5,577 nt of DNA from Planctomycetota bacterium (GTDB taxonomy: Bacteria; Planctomycetota; UBA11346), in NCBI GenBank assembly GCA_947470885.1, contig CANIXE010000166.1:1-5577 (forward strand), in the 5' to 3' direction. A program made the position numbers and the translations under genes. Below are positions 1-5,359 of the stretch, piece after piece. The notes beneath the pieces were generated by a model, which worked only from the letters and a program-made list of their open reading frames with translations, was not told where the DNA came from and did no database searches. Each line of letters opens with the position of its first letter. The stretch's first letter is position 1.

Positions 1-305
1 ACGTCTTTGCCTCGACGGTTGTTTCACCCAAATGGTGCGTCTGGAAACGCACGTGGTGCGCAGATGCAAGGCGCTTCAAGCCGCGGCATGGCAGCGCCAG
101 GCGAGGTTTGAAGCAACGCAGCAGGTGCGCTCCAATTGCGTTTTCCAGGATCAACCGTTGCGTTGGCCAGCAGGCACAAGACCCTGACGGATGTGCTGAT
201 CCACTCGATCATCAAGAGAGAAGACCGCAAAACCGGCCCTTGATCGGCGGCTTGATTTGTAGACTTACATTCCCGTTGCCTAAATACGGGATTTATACCC
301 TTGTC
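1..305. other. Region upstream of the tRNA, no supported gene
   Basis: No complete gene is convincing here. One plus-strand frame is open from position 2 to a TGA at 185-187 (61 codons). It reads as a plausible helical, Arg/Gln-rich C-terminus, so it could be the 3' end of a gene that starts outside the window. It has no recognisable domain, and a run of this length can occur by chance in GC-rich DNA. Longer open frames in both directions continue through the tRNA and are therefore unlikely to be genes. A small inverted repeat (GTGCGT at 35-40, ACGCAC at 47-52) is too short to interpret. Confidence 0.5.
252..297 (+). promoter_or_regulatory. Possible tRNA promoter region (weak)
   Basis: The 50 bases before the tRNA are clearly richer in A and T than their surroundings, as expected of a promoter. 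The best elements I can pick are TTGTAG at 257-262 and TAAATA at 281-286, with an 18-base spacer. Each matches the sigma-70 consensus at only about three of six positions. This would give a short leader of about 13 nt before the tRNA. A six-base inverted repeat (TCCCGT at 271-276, ACGGGA at 286-291) overlaps the -10 candidate. The exact boxes are uncertain. Confidence 0.25.
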
Positions 306-381
306 GGGCCCATAGCTCAATGGTTAGAGCACGCGACTCATAATCGCTTGGTTCTCGGTTCAAGTCCGAGTGGGCCCACCA
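306..381 (+). tRNA. tRNA with anticodon CAU, probably tRNA-Ile2 (lysidine type), CCA encoded
   Basis: The sequence folds into a full cloverleaf. The acceptor stem GGGCCCA (306-312) pairs perfectly with 371-377. The D stem is GCTC/GAGC (315-318/327-330). The anticodon arm is 332-348 with loop CTCATAA (anticodon CAT at 339-341). The T arm is 354-370 with loop TTCAAGT. A378 is the discriminator and 379-381 encode CCA. Anticodon CAU fits elongator Met, initiator Met or Ile2. The acceptor stem carries C4:G69 and C5:G68, which are known determinants for the lysidine synthetase TilS. The D and anticodon arms closely resemble E. coli tRNA-Ile2 as I remember it, so Ile2 is favoured over elongator Met. 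It is not an initiator, because position 1 is paired. Position 27-43 is a C-U mismatch. A15-U48 forms a Levitt-type pair. Confidence 0.9.
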
Positions 382-432
382 GAAAACAGAAGAACCGCAG
401 CCAAAAGCTGCGGTTCTTCTGTTTTCTGGTGG
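376..432. terminator. Bidirectional Rho-independent terminator, 26-bp perfect inverted repeat
   Basis: Bases 376-401 are the exact reverse complement of 407-432, with a five-base loop CAAAA at 402-406. The core is a nine-pair GC-rich stem, AACCGCAGC with GCTGCGGTT. Because of the symmetry, each strand reads the same T-rich tail, CTTCTGTTTTCT, straight after that core. It can therefore stop the plus-strand tRNA transcript and also the minus-strand roadblock operon, whose last stop codon lies 12 bases away at 444-446. Unusually, the repeat extends into the tRNA: bases 376-381 are the last six bases of the tRNA, including the encoded CCA. Confidence 0.85.
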
Positions 433-443
433 TTCGACCTCAG

Positions 444-971
444 TTACAGGGAGCCGAACAGGTTGTCGAGCTGGTCCTTCATTTCATGGGAAAAGTTGGC
501 TCCCAGTTTCTGACCGGGATCCACAGGACGGACCGCAGCTTCGGCAAGGATGATCTCTACCTGGGATGCCAACTCCTTGCAGAAGACCTGGATCATCCCT
601 GATTTCACCTGATTGCTGAACACGGCCACTTGAAGAGTCCGTTCCCCCAAGAGGGTAATCGACAAGGAGGTTTCAGACCCCGCCTGGAACATCAGACGAA
701 AATCCTGTTCGCCGAGGAGTTTTGCCACCTGACGGGTACTGGTGAAACTGCCGGCCACCAGGGCTGCCAGGGCAGCACCATCCTTCTCACCCTGGCGGAA
801 TCCCTGACGTGCCACCATGTGACCTTCCTGATCGATGAGCATCACCGATTGGGCATTCGCCTTCTTCACGAAGGCGAGCAGTGTCTGGTTGATCCGATCG
901 ATATCCGCGGCGTAGAAAACCAGACGGCGCAGGCGAAGGGCTTCATTGTCACTGACGTGATCACTTGGCAT
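444..971 (-). CDS. Roadblock/LC7-domain protein, last gene of GTPase operon
   Basis: This is a 175-residue protein with one roadblock/LC7 domain (about residues 26-145). It shows the characteristic alternation of helix, then strand (VMLIDQEGHMVAR at 43-55), a helix rich in Ala/Leu (66-86), strands around 92-96 and 103-108, LQVAVFSN (113-120) and a long final helix (123-146). Roadblock proteins dimerise and serve as partners or GAPs of Ras-like GTPases; MglB is the best-known case for MglA. Residues 147-157 form a linker to a short amphipathic tail (about 159-175, ending LFGSL) that could be a docking peptide. The ATG at 971 lies inside the end of the upstream GTPase gene (11-nt overlap), which suggests coupled translation. 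GGAAAG seven bases upstream is a fair ribosome-binding site. The role as regulator or effector of the adjacent GTPase is inferred from context. Confidence 0.85.
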   Translation of the reverse strand: MPSDHVSDNEALRLRRLVFYAADIDRINQTLLAFVKKANAQSVMLIDQEGHMVARQGFRQGEKDGAALAALVAGSFTSTRQVAKLLGEQDFRLMFQAGSETSLSITLLGERTLQVAVFSNQVKSGMIQVFCKELASQVEIILAEAAVRPVDPGQKLGANFSHEMKDQLDNLFGSL

Positions 972-2271
972 CGGCGGGCTTTCCGGCGGGCGGTGCCGCA
1001 GGGGCAGAAGCTGGCGCAGGAGTCACGGTCGAGGTGGGAATTGCCGCCGGAGCCACGACCGATACCGGGGCGGGGGCGGATGACGGGGCATCCACGGGTG
1101 CCTCATCCATCAGCACCCGTTGGATGCCGGGAGGGAACAACGGGCGCAGGGCATCTCTCACCGGTTTCACGAATAAGATCAGAACCACCAGGAGAATGAA
1201 GATCACCACCAAGCTCACCAAGGCGATCAGCAGGCCCTTCACCGGATTACCACCAACCCGGGCATCCTGGTACTTCCGAAGACTGGGATCCGTGGCGTTG
1301 GAACTCACAGGGCTAACACCCCGGGCATCCAGAGCCGGAGGTTTGGGCTTTTGCAAATGCTTGGCCTTGGGATCCTCGGCCACCGGGGCGGGAGCTGGAG
1401 CCCCTGGGCGGGGAACCAGTGCCGGACGGGGGGCAGGGGATGGCGCAGGGGATGGGGCGGGACGGGCGCCTTGGGGCGGGGCAACCGGTGCGGCCTGGGG
1501 AATGGGCGCGGGGGCGGGAGCAGGACGGGCTGGCGGATTCGCCGGCAGCACTGATTTGGGTACGACCGGAGTCAAACCGGATGGCGTTGCCGGAGGAATC
1601 GAAGGCGAACCGCCAGGAGTTCCCACCGAGGTGGATTGCTGGGGCGTCAGGGAATTCGCCGTCCGGCGCCTCCCGGCGGCGGGGGCGTTCTCCTTGTTCA
1701 ACTTTTCAATCACCAGGCGGCTGACCTCCTTCAAGGTGGCAAAAACGCCTTTGCCTTCCCGGGCAACCGCTTCAAAGGTGGGCATCTTCGCTGGATTCAG
1801 CATTGCATCGAGTTCGGCCACCGGCAGAGCGTTGGGCAGATCACGCTTGTTGTACTGGAGGACCACCGGGATGTCATCCACGGTCAATCCCATCTCGGCC
1901 AGGTTGTCCCGGAGATTCTGCAGGGATTCCAGGTTTTCGGCCATTTTGTCGGGGTTCGAATCGGCGACGAAGATCACCCCATCGACGCCCTGCAACACCA
2001 ACTTGCGGGTTGCATTGTAATAGATCTGACCGGGCACCGTATAGAGTTGGAACTTGGTTCGCATGCCAGCGACTTGGCCAAGATCCAAGGGCAAAAAGTC
2101 GAAATACAGGGTGCGGTCAGACTCGGTGGCGATGGAGACCATCTCTCCGACGGCATCCTTGGGAGCCTTCTTATGGATAATCTCCAGATTGGTGGTCTTC
2201 CCGGAGACGCCCGGTCCGTAGAACACCACCTTGCAACTGACCTCACGCTGACCGAAGTTGATCTGGACCAT
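961..2271 (-). CDS. MglA-like small GTPase with Pro/Ala linker and transmembrane segment
   Basis: The 436-residue product begins with a complete MglA-type Ras-like G domain (1-195). Walker A is GPGVSGKT (19-26). Switch I contains R53-T54, and the G3 region is TVPGQ (78-82), with the Thr typical of MglA in place of Asp. The NKRD base-recognition motif is at 141-144. R53 and Q82 correspond to catalytic residues of characterised MglA proteins, so GTP hydrolysis is likely. Soluble MglA ends near residue 195. Here a Pro/Ala-rich linker (196-345), a 23-residue hydrophobic segment (346-368) and a second Pro/Ala-rich tail (369-436) follow. The protein is therefore probably anchored in the inner membrane with the GTPase in the cytoplasm and the tail outside. 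Positive charges flank both sides of the membrane segment, so topology is not certain. The start matches the family N-terminus (MVQINFG), although no clear Shine-Dalgarno is visible. It lies 29 nt after the MglB-like gene, its expected GAP. Confidence 0.93.
   Translation of the reverse strand: MVQINFGQREVSCKVVFYGPGVSGKTTNLEIIHKKAPKDAVGEMVSIATESDRTLYFDFLPLDLGQVAGMRTKFQLYTVPGQIYYNATRKLVLQGVDGVIFVADSNPDKMAENLESLQNLRDNLAEMGLTVDDIPVVLQYNKRDLPNALPVAELDAMLNPAKMPTFEAVAREGKGVFATLKEVSRLVIEKLNKENAPAAGRRRTANSLTPQQSTSVGTPGGSPSIPPATPSGLTPVVPKSVLPANPPARPAPAPAPIPQAAPVAPPQGARPAPSPAPSPAPRPALVPRPGAPAPAPVAEDPKAKHLQKPKPPALDARGVSPVSSNATDPSLRKYQDARVGGNPVKGLLIALVSLVVIFILLVVLILFVKPVRDALRPLFPPGIQRVLMDEAPVDAPSSAPAPVSVVAPAAIPTSTVTPAPASAPAAPPAGKPADAK
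1168..1236 (-). other. Predicted transmembrane segment of the MglA-like protein (residues 346-368)
   Basis: Twenty-three consecutive codons encode Gly, Leu, Ile, Val, Ala, Phe and one Ser, with no charged residue, bounded by Lys345 and Lys369. This is long and hydrophobic enough for one membrane-spanning helix. It lies well after the G domain and is preceded by a disordered-looking linker, so it would tether the GTPase rather than form part of its fold. No signal peptide is present at the N-terminus. Confidence 0.85.
1433..1456 (-). repeat. Two-copy 12-bp tandem repeat within the Pro/Ala linker
   Basis: The plus strand carries GCAGGGGATGG at 1433-1443 and again at 1445-1455, a period of 12 bases. 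In the gene it encodes a repeated Ala-Pro-Ser-Pro unit (about residues 272-280). It is a whole number of codons, so gain or loss of a unit would change linker length without a frameshift. This is the clearest sign that the linker has grown by slippage. Confidence 0.7.
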
Positions 2272-2300
2272 GGTTGTTTTCGCTTGGGATGGCTGGGGGT

Positions 2301-2648
2301 TCAGAGCGCGAGTCGGGCGGCGATGCGTTCCAGATGGGGCTTGGCTTCGATGCCCAACAAGGACAGGTTGGCTCCCGCATCGGTCAGGATGGCAACGTAG
2401 GCTGGACCAGCCGCCAGGATCAGCAGTCCACCGTGGTCGGTGATGGCCTGAAATGTGGCGGGCACACCGAGACCCAGGTGTTGGGCGGTGCGTTGGGCGG
2501 AGCCAAGCAATTCCCCGATGGTGGCTGCGAGGGCACTCTCATCTGCCCCCGTGCGGAGCTGGGATGCCATGGTCAGGCCTTCCACGCTCACCAGCAAGGT
2601 TCCGCCGACACCGCGGACCTTGTTCAAATGGCCGAGAAGCTCTTGCAT
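2301..2648 (-). CDS. MglB-like roadblock/LC7 protein (candidate GTPase-activating partner)
   Basis: This 115-residue protein consists almost entirely of one roadblock/LC7 domain: GTLLVSVEGLTMAS (16-29), a helix with ADESALAATIGELL, a helix or strand pair through ATFQAITDHGGLLILAAGPAYVAILTD, and a final helix (about 99-113). MglB proteins have this fold; as a homodimer MglB binds MglA and stimulates its GTPase. Its position directly before the mglA-like gene matches the common mglBA order, so it is the best candidate for the cognate GAP. This is inferred from order and fold, not from a diagnostic residue. Its ATG overlaps the TGA of the upstream gene by one base (TGATG), and GGGAGGTG just upstream is a strong ribosome-binding site. 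It is shorter than the Myxococcus MglB, lacking terminal extensions. Confidence 0.85.
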   Translation of the reverse strand: MQELLGHLNKVRGVGGTLLVSVEGLTMASQLRTGADESALAATIGELLGSAQRTAQHLGLGVPATFQAITDHGGLLILAAGPAYVAILTDAGANLSLLGIEAKPHLERIAARLAL

Positions 2649-3589
2649 CAGGCACCTCCCAGATCGACCAAGGCCTGGCGGGCACGCAATTCCAGCATCG
2701 CCGGTCGGACGTTCGCCTCCGCCACCACCGCCACGGTCAATTCACCCCGGTTGAAGGAGATGATCTGTCCCAGGGTCGCACCCATGCTCCATGAAGAAAT
2801 TCCCTCGACACCGGAGGGGCGGAGAACCTCCAGGGCGGTTTTACCCAGATCCGCCGCCAGGGCGGCGAGAAGCTCATCCTGACCCGCCGCCAATCCACGG
2901 GCGGAAACCACCCGACCCTGGCCATCACTGATCACCGCACCGCGGACCCCGGGCTCGCCGCAGAGGGCATCCAGGATGCCGGTTCTGCTCACCATGGTCT
3001 GACGGATGGCCGTATTGATGGAGACTGCCGCCACCGGGGTGGACGTTGGGCTCGGGGCATCGATGCCCGCCTGTAATCCCTTGGAGGAGGTCGTGGTGAT
3101 GGCGCCAACCCCAGCTCGGGGGGGAGAGGTGGGCGAAGGACGGGCTGCGAAGCGGGCGCTGGAAACGGTAGCTGTTGAACCCGCGGGCGGGGCGGGCGGG
3201 GCAACCCCACCCAATTCCTGGATGCGCTTGGTCGCCTGCAGGTCCCCGGGCTTGAAGGCCAGGATCAAACGCAGGTGATGAATGGCCTTTTCTTTGCTCT
3301 CCGCCAGGGAGGCGCTCAACCAATGGGCCGCATAACTACGGGGATCCTTCTCGATCGCCGTCGTAACCAGCTGGCGGGCTTCCGCGGACTTCCCTTCGGC
3401 GATCTTCAAGTCGGCCAGGATGACGTAGGCCTGGGAAGACCGGGGGAATTCCTTGATGCACCGTCGGCAGGCCTGTTCAGCGCCATCCTTGTCGCCGGCC
3501 TGACGGGCCAACTCGGCAATGCGGTTGAACATGGAAGCGGAAGGAAAGTTCTCCACTTTCTTGCGCAGGCGATCGAGTTCTGATTCCAC
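2648..3589 (-). CDS. TPR-repeat and roadblock/LC7 fusion protein, first gene of GTPase operon
   Basis: The 313-residue product has three parts. Residues about 17-126 contain roughly three tetratricopeptide-like helical pairs, with the typical small-residue and aromatic spacing (for example FNRIAELARQAGD, AYVILADLKIAEGKSAEAR, WLSASLAESKEKAIHHL). TPRs bind other proteins. Residues about 128-198 are a Pro/Ala/Ser/Thr-rich linker. Residues about 199-310 form a roadblock/LC7 domain (GAVISDGQGRVVSARG at 217-232, then helices and LTVAVVAEANV). The start is GTG at 3589, preceded eight bases upstream by GAAGGGA; no better in-frame start lies upstream. No signal peptide or membrane segment is seen, so it should be cytoplasmic. 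It could be an adaptor linking the GTPase/MglB-like pair to a target complex, which is inference from domains and operon position. Confidence 0.85.
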   Translation of the reverse strand: MESELDRLRKKVENFPSASMFNRIAELARQAGDKDGAEQACRRCIKEFPRSSQAYVILADLKIAEGKSAEARQLVTTAIEKDPRSYAAHWLSASLAESKEKAIHHLRLILAFKPGDLQATKRIQELGGVAPPAPPAGSTATVSSARFAARPSPTSPPRAGVGAITTTSSKGLQAGIDAPSPTSTPVAAVSINTAIRQTMVSRTGILDALCGEPGVRGAVISDGQGRVVSARGLAAGQDELLAALAADLGKTALEVLRPSGVEGISSWSMGATLGQIISFNRGELTVAVVAEANVRPAMLELRARQALVDLGGA

Positions 3590-3756
3590 CTGGCAGATCC
3601 CTTCGAGAACGAGACGTGGACGGCAACCGGCAATCCGGCTCCCGGAGGACTACGGAATAGCCGAAACGGGAGGGGCGGTCAAGGCGTCGCCTGGCATCGT
3701 CACCCACCCCGGCGGCACACGGATGCCTTTATCGCCGACCGGTTAACGTTACCAGC
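3590..3756. other. Divergent intergenic region between the GTPase operon and the rnz operon
   Basis: These 167 bases separate two divergent operons and must hold the promoters for both. A minus-strand candidate is listed separately. For the plus strand I find no convincing -35/-10 pair. The only AT-rich element is GGTTAACGTTACC at 3741-3753, ending three bases before the rnz ATG. It is one base away from a perfect palindrome (GGTAACGTTACC) and could be an operator or part of a -10 region. Confidence 0.5.
3654..3682 (-). promoter_or_regulatory. Candidate sigma-70 promoter of the roadblock/MglA operon
   Basis: On the minus strand TTGACC (3682-3677, five of six matches to TTGACA) is followed after exactly 17 bases by TATTCC (3659-3654, three of six matches to TATAAT). 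Transcription would start near 3647, giving a leader of about 58 nt before the GTG at 3589. A small perfect hairpin, TCCGG/CCGGA with a three-base loop (3634-3646), would lie at the very 5' end of that transcript. The -10 box is weak, so activation by a regulator is possible. Confidence 0.4.
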
Positions 3757-4749
3757 ATGCGCCTGACCTTCCTCGGCACCAGCGCCGGTACACCCACCCG
3801 CCAACGGAACGTCACCAGTCAAGCCGTGGAATTTGATCAGGGCCACATCTGGCTGGTGGATTGCGGGGAGGGGACCCAGCAGCAGGCCATCCGCCTGGGA
3901 TTGCGGACGGCGCGGATCGAGCGGATCCTGCTCACCCACCTCCATGGCGATCACTGTCTAGGTCTACCAGGCCTCTTGGCCCATATCGGCATCAGCGGGC
4001 GCACGGCCCCGGTGGAAGTGATCGGCCCCCTGGGCACTGGCGAGTTGCTGACCACGGTGCAGCGCCTAACCCATGCCATCCTGCCCTATCCCTTGGAAAT
4101 CCGGGAACTGCCGCCCGATGGAGAAGATCTCCCCTCCAAGGGGGGGTGGGTGGTCCAAGCCAGGCCCTTGGTCCACCGGATCCCCTGCCTGGGTTTCGTC
4201 TTCAGGGAAGAAGATCGACCAGGTCGCTTCCACGCCGAAACTGCCGACGCCCTGGGTGTGCCCCAGCAGCTGCGCGGACGTTTGCAACGGGGGGAATCGG
4301 TGGTGCTCGCCGATAAACGTCGGATCGATTCCCGCCAGGTGGCGGATCCACCCCGTCGTGGACGCCGTCTCGCGCTCCTGGGGGACACCAGCGATCCCGA
4401 GGGCATCGCCCAGGCCGCAACTGGGTGCGATCTGCTGGTCTGCGAAGCGACGTACGATGCTGAACGCCAGGCCAAGGCGCTGACCTGGGGCCATATGACC
4501 AGCGCGATGACCGGGGCGTTTGCCGCCCGCATAGGCAGCAAAGCCCTGGCCCTGACCCATTTCTCAAGCCGTTATGGTGATGGCCACAGTCAGATCACCG
4601 TCACCGATCTGGTGGCCCAGGCCCAAGCCGCATGTCCTGGGATCCCAGTCTGGGCCGCCCAGGATCTGGGAGTCCTGTCCATCGCTGCCGATGGTTGCAC
4701 TAGCCCCGCCTTGCAACCGGACGCGGAAACGAACAACCCCTGCCCATGA
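3757..4749 (+). CDS. rnz: Ribonuclease Z / RNase BN (ElaC type), tRNA 3' processing endonuclease
   Basis: RNase Z is a zinc-dependent endonuclease that cuts tRNA precursors just after the discriminator base. The 330-residue protein has the full metallo-beta-lactamase set: the N-terminus FLGTSAGTPTRQRN (5-18), the family motif DCGEGTQ (35-41), HLHGDH (61-66), H140, D210 in LLGDT, H246 in WGHM and H268 in THFSSRY. All metal ligands expected for an active enzyme are present. In the exosite arm region, the short PPGP found in E. coli and Bacillus enzymes is replaced by PQQLRG (169-174). About 20 extra residues form a polar tail at the C-terminus compared with the ~305-residue E. coli protein. The start is fixed by family alignment, but no Shine-Dalgarno is seen, so translation may be leaderless or rely on another mode. 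The 3' end overlaps the next gene by ATGA. Confidence 0.94.
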   Translation: MRLTFLGTSAGTPTRQRNVTSQAVEFDQGHIWLVDCGEGTQQQAIRLGLRTARIERILLTHLHGDHCLGLPGLLAHIGISGRTAPVEVIGPLGTGELLTTVQRLTHAILPYPLEIRELPPDGEDLPSKGGWVVQARPLVHRIPCLGFVFREEDRPGRFHAETADALGVPQQLRGRLQRGESVVLADKRRIDSRQVADPPRRGRRLALLGDTSDPEGIAQAATGCDLLVCEATYDAERQAKALTWGHMTSAMTGAFAARIGSKALALTHFSSRYGDGHSQITVTDLVAQAQAACPGIPVWAAQDLGVLSIAADGCTSPALQPDAETNNPCP

Positions 4750-5306
4750 TCCGTAAAAACCCCCAGGGCGACCTGCCCACCATTCCAGAATCCGCCTACG
4801 TCGACCAGACGGCCATCGTCTGCGGAAAGGTGGTGATTGGCGAAAATGTGTTCATCGGTCCCTATGCCGTGATCCGGGCCGATGAAGTCAACGAACAAGG
4901 CACCATGGAGCCGATCGTTATCGGTGCTAACTCGAATATTCAGGATGGGGTGGTGATCCACAGCAAGGCTGGCGGCAAGGTCATCATCGGCGAATATACC
5001 AGCATCGCCCACCGGAGCATCGTCCACGGCCCATGCGAAGTGGGGGACCGGGTGTTCATCGGGTTCAATAGCGTGATCTATAACTGCACGGTGGGCGCGG
5101 GCACGGTGATCCGTCACAACAGCGTCATCGAAAACTGCCATCTGCCCCCGGGCTTCCATGTCCCCAGTACCACGACCATCCACAGTGATGCGGACATCGC
5201 CGCCGTGCCCAAGGTCACCGCCGATGCCAGTAGCTTCAGCGAAAGCGTGGCGATGACCAATCTCCAATTGGTCAAGGGCTACAAGCGCCTGCAGAACGAA
5301 TTCTGA
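4746..5306 (+). CDS. Gamma-class carbonic anhydrase homologue (Cam/CcmM-like left-handed beta-helix)
   Basis: The 186-residue protein is built of hexapeptide repeats (for example VVIGENVFIG, IVIGANSNIQ, VIIGEYTSIA, CEVGDRVFIG) that form a left-handed beta-helix, then a C-terminal helix. Gamma carbonic anhydrases are trimers that bind a metal between subunits and interconvert CO2 and bicarbonate. The three metal-binding histidines are present as H72, H89 and H94, matching Methanosarcina Cam H81, H117 and H122. R44, D46, E47, Q66 and D67 also match functional positions, and N172 probably corresponds to Cam N202. The acidic proton-shuttle loop of Cam after the first His is absent, and the loop after RADE (48-56) is longer than in Cam. 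No signal peptide is seen, so it is probably cytoplasmic. The ATG overlaps the rnz stop (ATGA), so translation is probably coupled. A metal-binding hexapeptide protein of other function cannot be excluded. Confidence 0.88.
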   Translation: MIRKNPQGDLPTIPESAYVDQTAIVCGKVVIGENVFIGPYAVIRADEVNEQGTMEPIVIGANSNIQDGVVIHSKAGGKVIIGEYTSIAHRSIVHGPCEVGDRVFIGFNSVIYNCTVGAGTVIRHNSVIENCHLPPGFHVPSTTTIHSDADIAAVPKVTADASSFSESVAMTNLQLVKGYKRLQNEF

Positions 5307-5359
5307 CGGTCCGAACAGGTTCAATTTGACTCTGTCCGAGCTGGCGGCACGGTGGCCCC

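Noticed and set aside
24..320. Minus-strand open frame of 98 codons upstream of the tRNA
   Set aside because: Its start lies within the tRNA and the product is low in recognisable structure.
360..432. Phage or island attachment site at the tRNA 3' end
   Set aside because: The tRNA end is repeated only in inverted orientation as part of a terminator hairpin. There is no direct repeat, integrase or foreign gene.
108..602. Open frame reading through the tRNA and terminator
   Set aside because: It crosses a complete tRNA and a terminator hairpin and its product has no protein-like features.
965..2020. Long plus-strand open frame (351 codons) opposite the GTPase gene
   Set aside because: It is the complement of the GC-rich, Pro/Ala-coding linker and yields a Gly/Ala/Arg-rich product without any domain. 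The minus-strand frame carries clear MglA motifs.
1636..2400. Plus-strand open frame of 254 codons
   Set aside because: It lies opposite the G domain and runs into the MglB-like gene. The product has no recognisable fold and it crosses two genes with firm minus-strand evidence.
4590..5324. Minus-strand open frame of 244 codons, rich in Asp and His
   Set aside because: It is the mirror of the hexapeptide-repeat gene, whose periodic codons give a regular Asp/His pattern on the other strand. The plus-strand product has a full carbonic anhydrase His triad.
5307..5359. Separate promoter before comM (TTGACT at 5326-5331)
   Set aside because: No -10-like sequence lies 16-18 bases downstream, and the gap and orientation fit continuation of the rnz operon.
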